Positions 1 to 8,184 of a stretch of DNA of 64,000 bases are shown here, piece after piece; the stretch's first letter is position 1; every line of letters begins with the position of its first letter. The notes beneath the pieces are model-generated. The model ran no database searches. It saw only the letters and a program-made list of their open reading frames with translations, and was not told where the DNA came from. Origin of the DNA: an uncultured Aquimarina sp. (GTDB taxonomy: Bacteria; Bacteroidota; Bacteroidia; Flavobacteriales; Flavobacteriaceae); the NCBI GenBank assembly GCA_937958985.1, contig CALGLV010000001.1, positions 25,104 to 89,103 of the forward strand, written 5' to 3'. The position numbers and the translations under genes are program-made.

Positions 1-948
1 AGTCAAATATCGCTTATGAGCGACTGGGAAACCAAAATGAATGCTATAGTAAACGAAACCTTAAAAGAAAATGTAACCAGTTTGGCTGGAGTACCCTCAT
101 GGATGCTTGTTTTATTAAACGAAATACTCACTGAAAAAAATGCTACTAATTTATCTGAAATTTGGCCAAATTTAGAAGTCTATTTTCATGGAGGAGTAAG
201 TTTTACGCCCTACAAAGATCAATACAAGCAAATTTTACCCCCCGCTAGCAAATACTATGAAATTTATAATGCTTCTGAAGGATTTTTTGCCATTCAGGAT
301 CAAAATTATAGTGACGAACTTTTGCTAATGTTAGACTATGGTATTTTTTATGAGTTTGTAGATATGAACACTTACAATTCGAACACCCCAAAAGTGTATC
401 GTTTAGATCAGGTAGAACTTAATAAAAATTATGCCCTTTTAATTACCACAAACGCAGGTTTGTGGCGATATATAGTTGGAGATACTGTTCGTTTCACCTC
501 TTTAAATCCTTTTAGAATAAAAATTTCTGGTCGCACCAAACATTTTATAAATGTATTTGGAGAAGAATTAATGATCGAAAATGCTGAACAGGCACTTCGA
601 GAAACTTGTATTAAAACGAATGCAGATATTGTTGACTTTAGCGTGGCTCCTATTTTTATGGAAGGAAGAAATAAAGGCGCCCATGAATGGTTAATTGAAT
701 TTAAAACTAAACCTAACGATTTTCTTGAATTCGCTTCTATTTTAGACACTGAGCTTCAAAAAGTTAATAGCGATTACGAAGCCAAAAGAAACAATAATAT
801 TACCCTTAACCCTTTACAATTAATTGTTGCTCGCGAAAATTTATTTTACGATTGGTTGAAATCTAGAGGTAAACTCGGCGGACAACATAAAATCCCTAGA
901 CTCAGTAATTCCAGAGATTATTTTGAAGACTTACTTCGTATGAATTAG
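1..948 (+). CDS. GH3-type acyl-adenylating enzyme, C-terminal part (5' end outside window)
   Basis: Only the last ~315 residues are present, because the frame is open to base 1 and bacterial members of this family are about 500 residues long. The ATG at 16 is therefore internal. The protein resembles the GH3 (auxin-responsive) family, ATP-dependent enzymes of the ANL adenylating superfamily that conjugate carboxylic acids to amino acids. Visible signatures are N-A-S-E-G-F-F-A near residue 85 (adenylate-binding loop), a W-R-Y-x-V-G-D-T segment near 150, and the conserved tail S-R-G-K-L-G-G-Q-H-K-I-P-R-L. No signal peptide could be assessed. The substrate in Bacteroidota is unknown, and plant-hormone conjugation should not be assumed. 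Confidence 0.85.
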   Translation, partial: SQISLMSDWETKMNAIVNETLKENVTSLAGVPSWMLVLLNEILTEKNATNLSEIWPNLEVYFHGGVSFTPYKDQYKQILPPASKYYEIYNASEGFFAIQDQNYSDELLLMLDYGIFYEFVDMNTYNSNTPKVYRLDQVELNKNYALLITTNAGLWRYIVGDTVRFTSLNPFRIKISGRTKHFINVFGEELMIENAEQALRETCIKTNADIVDFSVAPIFMEGRNKGAHEWLIEFKTKPNDFLEFASILDTELQKVNSDYEAKRNNNITLNPLQLIVARENLFYDWLKSRGKLGGQHKIPRLSNSRDYFEDLLRMN

Positions 949-1090
949 ACGAAATTTAAATTAGAGAAACAAGTATTGTGTTACTTAACGATGTTTTTTG
1001 AAGTATGTCTATAATTTTTAAGAATTAACTATTTAAATCATTGGCTAATCACTTCACTCTATTAACTTAGGAGCTTTAAATAACCTAATT

Positions 1091-1363
1091 ATGAAGGTAT
1101 TACTACTCGCTTTTTGCTTTTTTTATTTTATAAATTCAGCGTTAAATGCTCAAATCACTGTAAGTCATTCCACGGAAACAAAATTAATCAAAACATATAA
1201 AGCTCCCCTAAACAAAAAAGAAGAAAACTCACTAAAAAAGATTTCTTCTTTAAAAAGAACTGTAAAAGTTATTAAATACAAAAAAGAAGCACCTTTAAAA
1301 AAGAAAAAAAAGACTTCTAAAAGAAAATCGAAGGCAATAAATGATGATGATATTCCTTTTTAA
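1091..1363 (+). CDS. small secreted lysine-rich protein
   Basis: A 90-residue protein of unknown function. Residues 1-21 form a Sec signal peptide (hydrophobic core, then A-L-N-A-Q, the usual flavobacterial cleavage context). The mature part of about 70 residues is extremely basic, with runs of Lys such as L-K-K-K-K-K-T-S-K-R-K, and ends in an acidic N-D-D-D-I-P-F. It has no Cys. The block K-R-T-V-K-V-I-K-Y-K-K-E-A-P is nearly repeated in the next gene (K-R-T-V-K-L-I-R-E-E-K-E-I-P), so the two are probably diverged tandem duplicates. The real start is clear because the ATG directly precedes the signal peptide. Confidence 0.65.
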   Translation: MKVLLLAFCFFYFINSALNAQITVSHSTETKLIKTYKAPLNKKEENSLKKISSLKRTVKVIKYKKEAPLKKKKKTSKRKSKAINDDDIPF

Positions 1364-1466
1364 TAACACACAGTAACCTTTAATCGTTTTTATTGCACAG
1401 ATCAACTAAAATATTTTTAAATAATCTTCAACATGTATATATTGTTCTCACAAACAGTTACAAAAC

Positions 1467-1676
1467 ATGAAGATTATATTTTTTAGTGCATTTATTGCTC
1501 TTTTTTCAATTTCAACAAATGCACAGGTAGCAACTAGTGACGCTAGTAAAAATTTAGTTCCTACTAAAAAATACACCAGCACTACCATAGTAAAACAACA
1601 ATCTACAAAAAAACATTCTATAAAAAGAACGGTCAAACTTATTCGTGAAGAAAAGGAAATACCAACTAAATCATAG
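1467..1676 (+). CDS. small secreted basic protein, relative of the preceding gene
   Basis: A 69-residue protein of unknown function with a signal peptide at residues 1-19 (ending T-N-A-Q). The mature chain is about 50 residues, rich in Lys, Thr and Ser, with no Cys. It shares the K-R-T-V-K-x-I-x-x-x-K-E-x-P block with the gene 100 bases upstream and lacks that gene's poly-Lys extension. A strong intrinsic terminator follows 20 bases after the stop, so the pair probably ends a transcription unit. An antisense open frame over the same bases has no coding signs. Confidence 0.55.
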   Translation: MKIIFFSAFIALFSISTNAQVATSDASKNLVPTKKYTSTTIVKQQSTKKHSIKRTVKLIREEKEIPTKS

Positions 1677-1695
1677 CTCAAACAATCAAATTACT

Positions 1696-1734
1696 AAAGG
1701 CAATCTATTTCGATAGATTGCCTTTTTTTTTTTT
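1696..1734 (+). terminator. intrinsic terminator after the small basic protein pair
   Basis: A perfect 10-bp stem (AGGCAATCTA at 1698-1707, its complement at 1714-1723) with a six-base loop, followed by a run of 12 T. The A-run on the 5' side extends the stem. It faces the minus-strand ABC gene ending at 1824, but the T-run favours the plus direction. Confidence 0.85.
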
Positions 1735-1823
1735 ATGCTTTAACTTTACATTTATTAAATAAATTCAGTACTATTAAAACTGCTGCACTATTTTATTTTT
1801 ACTACTATACAAGAATAGAATTA

Positions 1824-3563
1824 TTAAATTTTAGCTTGTAATGTATATAGGTTATGGTAGCGCCCTTCTTGTTGTATTAAATTATCATGCGTTCCCTGCT
1901 CTACAATTTTACCATGCTCTATAACTAAAATTTGATTAGCCTTTTTTATCGTACTCAAACGATGGGCAATTACCAATGTGGTTCTTCCTTCCATCAAGTT
2001 TTCCAAACTTTTTTGAATTAAGGCTTCACTTTCTGTATCTAAATTTGAAGTAGCTTCGTCTAAAATTAATATTTTGGGGTTTGCTAAAATAGCTCGGGCA
2101 ATTGCTATTCTTTGGCGTTGACCTCCCGATAATTTAACTCCTCGTTCACCTATGAGCGTTTCTAAACCTTCTTCAAACCTATCGGTAAACTCATTTACAT
2201 AAGCTGCTTCTACCGCTTTTTTGATGTCCTCTTCGGTAGGATTAAGACTTGCAAATGTAATATTTTGACGTATCGTTCCTTCGAACAAAAACTCATCTTG
2301 CAAAACCACTCCTAAATTATTTCGGTAGCTACTCAAAACCACCTTGCTTAAATCATGATTATCAATAGTAATTTTTCCTGATGAAGGGTTTAAAAATGAA
2401 GCCGTTAAACCTGCGATGGTAGATTTACCTGAGCCAGAGCTCCCCACTAGAGCGGTAACAGTACCTGGTTTTGCAGAAAAAGTTATATTATGCAATACGT
2501 CTTTTGCTTCTTCATAGGCAAAAGATACATTGTCAAATTTTATTGAGCCTTCAATTTTAGGCAAAGCCATATTTCGCCCCGGTAAATCATCTTCCGAAAC
2601 TTCATTCATTAACTCTTCGGTTTTATCCAAACCAGCTAATGCATCCGTTATTTGACTTCCTATATTACTCATTTGCACAATAGGTGCAATCATAAAACCT
2701 AACAATAATGTAAATGAAATAAACTCCCCAGTGGTGAGCGTGCCTTGCATAATTTTATACCCTCCAATACCCATAATTCCTGCAGAAGCTAAACCTAAAA
2801 GCAATGTAGCAGAGCTTGTCATTAATGCCGTTGCCGTTAAACTCTTTTTTACATTTTCATAAAGACTTAAAGCTCCTTTTTCAAACGTAGCATTTTCTTG
2901 TTCCTCTGCATTAAATCCTTTAATAACTCTTACTCCTGCTAAAGTTTCGGTTAAGCGCCCTTTTACTTCTGCATTTATTTTAGCTCTTTTTCTAAAAATT
3001 GGTCGTATATATTTAAAAGCTTTTAATGCTACCACACCAAAAACAATTACGGGTCCTAAAACAAAAAGCGTCATTAAAACACTAATTTTTAATAAAAGAA
3101 CTAACGATATTATAGCCGTAAACGTACCGCCTATTAGCTGTACCAATCCTGTACCAATCAAGTTCCTTACTCCTTCAACATCGCTCATTATTCGAGATAC
3201 TAAAGCCCCGGATTTTTGATTGTCGAAAAAAGAAATAGGAAGCGATAGTACTTTTTGCTGCACTTTAATTCGTAATTCTGAAATTAAATATTGAGCTTGA
3301 ACACTTAAAATTCGGGTCAACAAAAATGAAGTTGCCGACTGCACCAAAATAGCTAAAGCCACCCCTCCTATTAATAATTTTAGCTTTTCTATATCTTCGG
3401 ACGGGATTACATCATCGAGCAAGTATTTACTAGCCAAGGGCAATACCAAACCTGCCAATCTACTTAACACTATTAAAACTAAACCTATAAATACTAATTT
3501 ACGCTTTGGCCATATTATGGTTTTAAAAGCAGTACGTAAGTTTACTTTTTTATTTTCTTTCAT
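1824..3563 (-). CDS. ABC exporter, fused permease and ATPase (MsbA-like)
   Basis: A 579-residue half-transporter that should act as a homodimer in the inner membrane. Residues 1-310 form a type-1 exporter membrane domain with six hydrophobic helices. The C-terminal part is the ATPase: Walker A G-S-S-G-S-G-K-S-T near 373, signature L-S-G-G-Q-R-Q-R near 478, Walker B I-L-I-L-D-E-A-T near 497 and the switch His in I-A-H-R-L. Length and order match MsbA/LmrA-type lipid or multidrug exporters. The substrate cannot be read from sequence. It stands alone, with 38 bases to the upstream epimerase-like gene on the same strand, so co-transcription is possible. Confidence 0.9.
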   Translation of the reverse strand: MKENKKVNLRTAFKTIIWPKRKLVFIGLVLIVLSRLAGLVLPLASKYLLDDVIPSEDIEKLKLLIGGVALAILVQSATSFLLTRILSVQAQYLISELRIKVQQKVLSLPISFFDNQKSGALVSRIMSDVEGVRNLIGTGLVQLIGGTFTAIISLVLLLKISVLMTLFVLGPVIVFGVVALKAFKYIRPIFRKRAKINAEVKGRLTETLAGVRVIKGFNAEEQENATFEKGALSLYENVKKSLTATALMTSSATLLLGLASAGIMGIGGYKIMQGTLTTGEFISFTLLLGFMIAPIVQMSNIGSQITDALAGLDKTEELMNEVSEDDLPGRNMALPKIEGSIKFDNVSFAYEEAKDVLHNITFSAKPGTVTALVGSSGSGKSTIAGLTASFLNPSSGKITIDNHDLSKVVLSSYRNNLGVVLQDEFLFEGTIRQNITFASLNPTEEDIKKAVEAAYVNEFTDRFEEGLETLIGERGVKLSGGQRQRIAIARAILANPKILILDEATSNLDTESEALIQKSLENLMEGRTTLVIAHRLSTIKKANQILVIEHGKIVEQGTHDNLIQQEGRYHNLYTLQAKI

Positions 3564-3601
3564 CTGTATATGGTAAAAGTAGTGGCTTATTTTATTTAAA
3601 A

Positions 3602-4471
3602 TTACAATACTTCTATCTGGTAAGAAGCCTTAAAAGTATCATTTGGTGCCACTACAGCACTATCTTTTTTATCAAATAAACTATAAGTACTTTCAGTCGA
3701 ATCGGAATAACCAATCCAAGGTTCAATGCAAATAAAAGGGGCTTTAGGAGTCGCCCAAATACCAATAGTATTGAATTCAGGATACGAAACTTTCAAAATT
3801 TTCCCTTCGGGTCCTACTAAAGTAATTTCGTTAGATTTCAAATCTTTAAAAACCAATGCGTCTTTATCAAACGATGTGGTGGTTAATGGAAATTTATCTG
3901 TGTTATCTAAAACTAAACTAGTTTCTCCATTAAATATTCCATTTTCATTTAAAAAATGACGTTTACTGTTTTCTGTTTTCTCAAACTCTAAATAGTAATC
4001 TGTATAGGAAACCGTATTATTTACTTCACAATTAAAAGCGGGATGCCCTCCTACTGAAAAAGGAATTTCTTGGCTATCCAAATTAATAACTTTGTGTTGT
4101 ATTTCTAATTTCTTTCCGTTTATCAAGTAAGTAATTTCTAGCTTAAAGCTGAATGGGTATACTTTTAAAGTCTCAGCATCAGAAACAAATGTTCCCTTAA
4201 TTGAAGTATTATTTATTTTTTCTATAGTCCAATTGTCACTTTTTCTAACCAAACCATGTCGTGGCAACTCATATGTTTTGCCATTGTGCACAAACTTATC
4301 GTCTTTTAATGTCCCTACAATGGGGAATAATATTGGTGCTTGTCCGCCCCAAAAATTAGCATCTCCTTGCCACAATAACTCTTTATTCGTTTCCTTATTA
4401 AATAAGCTCGATAATTCTGACCCTTTTTGTTTTACTGCAATTCGTAAAAATTCGTTTTCTACTGTTGTCAT
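3602..4471 (-). CDS. aldose 1-epimerase family protein
   Basis: A 289-residue cytoplasmic protein of the galactose-mutarotase-like fold. The sequence G-G-H-P-A-F-N-C near residue 150 carries the expected catalytic-type His, and an Arg-containing L-P-R-H-G-L-V-R motif lies near 70. The C-terminal C-I-E-P-W-I-G-Y holds the acidic residue used as general base in the family. This YihR/LacX-like subgroup is shorter than classical GalM. The likely role is anomer interconversion of a hexose or phosphohexose; the substrate is not determined. Confidence 0.85.
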   Translation of the reverse strand: MTTVENEFLRIAVKQKGSELSSLFNKETNKELLWQGDANFWGGQAPILFPIVGTLKDDKFVHNGKTYELPRHGLVRKSDNWTIEKINNTSIKGTFVSDAETLKVYPFSFKLEITYLINGKKLEIQHKVINLDSQEIPFSVGGHPAFNCEVNNTVSYTDYYLEFEKTENSKRHFLNENGIFNGETSLVLDNTDKFPLTTTSFDKDALVFKDLKSNEITLVGPEGKILKVSYPEFNTIGIWATPKAPFICIEPWIGYSDSTESTYSLFDKKDSAVVAPNDTFKASYQIEVL

Positions 4472-4525
4472 TATTTTTGTTAATATAGATTACAAATATG
4501 CGCTATTCTTTGCCTTAAGGGCTTT

Positions 4526-5887
4526 TTATAATTTTTTATTATATCTCCTATTGAAATTCTTATCTCCTTTAGTTTTGGGCTTTTTATATTTCTTTGCGAT
4601 CTCCCTTCTGTAGGAACCACCTAAGTTTTCTTTCATGTTTTTCTCCTTCTTATCATGAAATGAAGCTCCTTTTTCTGGATCCTGAGCTCCTTTTCTACGT
4701 TTAGTAGTATCAATTTCAACTACTTTCGGCTGCTCTTCAGGAGTTAATTCTTCAGATATTTCCACTTCTTTAGGAAAGGGAATTACCTCAATTTTTTTAT
4801 TCATTAACTTCTCTATATTTTCTAAAAACTCTTGCTCTTTAGCCTTTGTCATCAAAATAGAAGCTCCCTTTTTTTCTGCCCGTCCCGTACGTCCAATTCG
4901 GTGCATGTAATTTTCAGGATAATCAGGGGTATCTAAACTTATAACATGTGATACTTGTTCAATATCAATTCCACGTGCCATTACATCGGTAGCTATTAAC
5001 AACCTGTTTTCACCACTTTCGAACTGTCGAATACTTCGCAAACGGTAATTTTGCGTTTTATTAGAGTGTATTACACAAGCTTCTCCTGAAAAAACCTCTT
5101 CTAAACGATCGTAAATACGATCGGCCATGCGCTTATTTTTAGCAAAAATAATTGCTTTTGAATACGTTTCATAATCATCGAGCAAATGCTCCAAAAGGTT
5201 CATTTTGGTATAAAAATTTTGAACATCGTAACGTGTTTGTTCAATATTTTCAAGCGGAGTACCACTTACTGCAACTGATATTTTAACAGGGTGGATAAAA
5301 GAATCATTAATAATCTTCACCACTTTATCTGTCATCGTTGCCGAAAATAATATTCCTTGACGCTGGCGTGGAAGTAATTCCAAAATATTTTCAATTTGAA
5401 ATTTAAATCCTAAATCCAACATTACATCCACCTCGTCAATAACAATCTTCTGAATTTTTTTCAACTCAATAGATCGTGCTAATGCCAAATCGTATAACCT
5501 ACCAGGAGTAGCAACAATAATATCAGCACCTTCTGCTATGGCTTTTTTTTGTGTATTAATGTTTGTCCCTCCAAAAACTCCTAAGATTCTATTTTTAGTG
5601 TACTTACTTAATTTCTCAAGTTCGTCAACTACCTGCACAACCAACTCTCGGGTAGGCACCATAATTAACACCCGTGGATTAACTTGAGGCTTGTACGTTA
5701 GCACCCTTAAAATAGGCAAACAATAAGCTAAAGTTTTACCAGTACCGGTTTGAGCAATACCTACCACATCTTTTCCAGACATAATTACCGGGTAAGATTG
5801 GTATTGAATAGGTGTCGCAGTGTCAAACCCTAAATCGTCTAAAGCGTTTGTAAGTGGAGTATTGAGATTTAATTCAGAAAATTTCAC
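4526..5887 (-). CDS. DEAD-box-type ATP-dependent RNA helicase with basic tail
   Basis: A 453-residue helicase of the RhlE/CsdA type. Ordered motifs: Q motif T-P-I-Q-Y-Q near 25, motif I A-Q-T-G-T-G-K-T near 45, Ia P-T-R-E-L, Ib T-P-G-R, II D-E-V-D, III S-A-T, IV-VI ending in H-R-I-G-R-T-G-R. Motif II reads D-E-V-D rather than the eponymous D-E-A-D, a conservative change that should keep Mg-ATP binding. From about residue 370 the tail is charged and Lys/Arg-rich (ending R-R-Y-N-K-K-L), as in helicases that act on ribosomes or structured mRNA. Substrate is not inferable. A possible -7 element (TACCTTTG on the minus strand, 5905-5912) lies just upstream. Confidence 0.92.
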   Translation of the reverse strand: MKFSELNLNTPLTNALDDLGFDTATPIQYQSYPVIMSGKDVVGIAQTGTGKTLAYCLPILRVLTYKPQVNPRVLIMVPTRELVVQVVDELEKLSKYTKNRILGVFGGTNINTQKKAIAEGADIIVATPGRLYDLALARSIELKKIQKIVIDEVDVMLDLGFKFQIENILELLPRQRQGILFSATMTDKVVKIINDSFIHPVKISVAVSGTPLENIEQTRYDVQNFYTKMNLLEHLLDDYETYSKAIIFAKNKRMADRIYDRLEEVFSGEACVIHSNKTQNYRLRSIRQFESGENRLLIATDVMARGIDIEQVSHVISLDTPDYPENYMHRIGRTGRAEKKGASILMTKAKEQEFLENIEKLMNKKIEVIPFPKEVEISEELTPEEQPKVVEIDTTKRRKGAQDPEKGASFHDKKEKNMKENLGGSYRREIAKKYKKPKTKGDKNFNRRYNKKL

Positions 5888-6098
5888 GTCGAATAAGTTT
5901 TAAGCAAAGGTAAGCTTATACTGTTAGTATGAATACTTTTTTTATAACACGTATAGCTTTTAAGGTAAAAAAAGCGCTAAAAAAGCAAAAAAGTAATATA
6001 ATAATTAAATACATCGAAGCAACACGCATTATTAATGCATTTCTATTTTATACGTGTACTTAATAAGAGAAATCCTATTTTTGCTAAAAACTTACTTC

Positions 6099-6752
6099 AT
6101 GAATTTATCTCTTCATCACATTACAAGACCTGCAAAAACGGAAAACAAACAAGCTAACGGCTTATTTTTATTCCACGGTTACGGAAGCGATGAAAATGAC
6201 TTATTTAGTTTTGCTTCGGAATTACCTGACGATTTATTTATTATTTCTGTAAGAGCACCAATGCCTATGCAACCTCAAGGTAATGCTTGGTATACTATTC
6301 ATTGGGATGGACCCGACGGAAAATTTAACGATTCTGAAGAGGCGATTCAGTCACGCGATGCTATTGCTAAATTTGTACAAGAGGCTACCGAAGCCTATAA
6401 CTTAAACCCCAATACTATTTCTTTATTAGGGTTTTCACAAGGTTGTATTTTAAGTCTGGCAGTAGCTTTAAGCTATCCAAAACTAGCTAAAAATATTATT
6501 GGCCTAAGCGGCTATATCGATCCTGAGATGTTACGTGCTGGTTATGAAAGTGCTGATTTTTCAAGTTTAAATATCTTTGTTTCTCACGGAAGTGTAGACC
6601 AAGTGATTCCGCTACAATGGGCTGAAAAAACACCTGCTTTTTTACAAAAACTAGGTATTGAAACGGAATTAAAAACATATCCTGTAGGGCATGGTGTTGC
6701 CCCACAAAATTTTTATGATTTTAAAGAATGGTTGCTAAAGCAACTTTCTTAA
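6099..6752 (+). CDS. alpha/beta hydrolase, phospholipase/carboxylesterase family
   Basis: About 217 residues from the ATG at 6099. A longer GTG-initiated frame from 6054 adds 15 residues unlike the family. The fold is that of small carboxylesterases/acyl-protein thioesterases: F-H-G-Y-G-S-D-E-N-D oxyanion loop near residue 22, nucleophile Ser in G-F-S-Q-G near 105, Asp in H-G-S-V-D-Q-V-I-P, and His in G-H-G-V-A-P near the end. No signal peptide, so cytoplasmic. It hydrolyses esters of unknown identity. It is convergent with the downstream gene. Confidence 0.88.
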   Translation: MNLSLHHITRPAKTENKQANGLFLFHGYGSDENDLFSFASELPDDLFIISVRAPMPMQPQGNAWYTIHWDGPDGKFNDSEEAIQSRDAIAKFVQEATEAYNLNPNTISLLGFSQGCILSLAVALSYPKLAKNIIGLSGYIDPEMLRAGYESADFSSLNIFVSHGSVDQVIPLQWAEKTPAFLQKLGIETELKTYPVGHGVAPQNFYDFKEWLLKQLS

Positions 6753-6763
6753 CTACTAGTTAA

Positions 6764-7267
6764 TTACTTTGTTTTTGAATATAAATGAGAGGTAATTACA
6801 TCAATCGCTAATGTTTTTTCTTTATTAAATTGATATAAAAATAATACCTGACCCCAATAGGTACCGTCGGTAAAATCGGCTACTGCCCATTTGTGATTGA
6901 GTAATTTTACACGGTCGATTTTAGTGGTTCCATCCAAGCCCGCTAAAGGCACAAATGGGTTGTCGTTTTCAGCTGAGTTAGCACCTACCAAAGTATCTAA
7001 AACCAACGATTCCATAGCTGCTACGGAAAAACCTTGGTCTTCTATATATTCTCCTGCGTACTCATCAAATCGTAAATCGAAATAACTAAGCTCTAAAACT
7101 TCATTTTCCAAGGAATCTTTAACCTTGGTTATTTGGGTTACTTTATTTTTTAAACTGTCGATTTTTAATCGATCGGCATTTATTTTTTTATTGCCATTTA
7201 CTTGCTGAAAAACAATATACAACACGGCTATAGCTAAAAGGTAGATAAAGATTTTAGCGTTTTTCAT
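6764..7267 (-). CDS. membrane-anchored protein of unknown function
   Basis: A 167-residue protein with one N-terminal membrane anchor (residues 5-21), then a coiled-coil-like stretch (about 28-62) and a compact C-terminal part containing W-A-V-A-D-F-T-D-G-T-Y-W-G-Q. I do not recognise a family. It ends 12 bases from the convergent esterase gene, and its start lies 12 bases after the stop of the metallo-hydrolase gene on the same strand, so the two minus-strand genes are probably co-transcribed. The C-terminal domain should face the periplasm. Confidence 0.7.
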   Translation of the reverse strand: MKNAKIFIYLLAIAVLYIVFQQVNGNKKINADRLKIDSLKNKVTQITKVKDSLENEVLELSYFDLRFDEYAGEYIEDQGFSVAAMESLVLDTLVGANSAENDNPFVPLAGLDGTTKIDRVKLLNHKWAVADFTDGTYWGQVLFLYQFNKEKTLAIDVITSHLYSKTK

Positions 7268-7279
7268 TCTTACTTTATT

Positions 7280-8047
7280 TTAAATATTAATAACCAATCC
7301 GTCGTAAGCCAAATGCACATTTTTTGGCAAGTTAAGCTCTACATCATCATGAAACCCTAACAAATGACTAATATGCGTTAAATAGGCTTTTTTAGGTTTT
7401 ACCGAAGCTATAAAATCTAACGCTTCTTGCAACGTAAAATGCGACCAATGCTCTTCTTTTCGTAATGCGTTAATTACCAAAACATCTAAGTTTTTAAAGT
7501 AAGCTAACGATTCTGTAGGTACCGTTTTAACATCGGTGCAATACATTAATCCTCCAATTTTATAACTTAAAATAGGTAAATTACCATGCATCACTTTTAT
7601 AGGAGTAATTTTTTTTCCACTTAATTCGAAACTGTGATCCGCTTCAATTTCATTAATCCCCACGTTTGGAGTTCCTGGATATTGATTATTGGGATCAAAA
7701 ATATAGTTGAATCTAGGAATTAGTTCCTCAAAAACTCTTTTTTCAGCGTAAAGCGGAATGTCTTTTTTCTCTTTATAAAAGAAAGGACGAATATCATCTA
7801 AACCAATAATATGGTCGGTATGTTCGTGAGTAATTAAAATTCCTTTAATACTACTTACATTATTCGACAACATTTGTTGTCTAAAATCGGGTCCTATGTC
7901 AATTACGTAATTTACATTATCCCAGGATAGCATTGCAGCACAACGCAGGCGTTTATCTTTTTTGTTTTCACTTAAACACACAGGGTGATTGCTCCCTATA
8001 ATGGGAACACCTTGTGATGTACCAGTACCTAAAAAAGTTAATTTCAA
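7280..8047 (-). CDS. metallo-beta-lactamase-fold hydrolase (PhnP-like)
   Basis: A 255-residue cytoplasmic enzyme beginning F-L-G-T-G-T-S-Q-G-V-P. The zinc motif T-H-E-H-T-D-H lies near residues 74-80, with further ligand candidates in V-M-H-G-N near 155, C-T-D-V-K near 175 and the C-terminal L-T-H-I-S-H. The arrangement matches the PhnP/RNase Z-like branch that opens cyclic phosphodiesters. In Bacteroidota such genes occur without the phosphonate operon, so the true substrate is open. It is probably co-transcribed with the downstream membrane-anchored protein. Confidence 0.88.
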   Translation of the reverse strand: MKLTFLGTGTSQGVPIIGSNHPVCLSENKKDKRLRCAAMLSWDNVNYVIDIGPDFRQQMLSNNVSSIKGILITHEHTDHIIGLDDIRPFFYKEKKDIPLYAEKRVFEELIPRFNYIFDPNNQYPGTPNVGINEIEADHSFELSGKKITPIKVMHGNLPILSYKIGGLMYCTDVKTVPTESLAYFKNLDVLVINALRKEEHWSHFTLQEALDFIASVKPKKAYLTHISHLLGFHDDVELNLPKNVHLAYDGLVINI

Positions 8048-8184
8048 CAGCTTCTTTTTTACAAATTAACGCATTTTGAACTTAATTCTGTGCCAAAAAA
8101 AATAATTCCATAAAAATAGATGTTGCTCTTTTTAATGGCTGTATGTATCATTAACTTTACTATAAATATTGAACACCTATAATT

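Noticed and set aside
429..749. Antisense open frame inside the GH3-type gene
   Set aside because: The plus-strand frame has clear family motifs; the antisense product has none.
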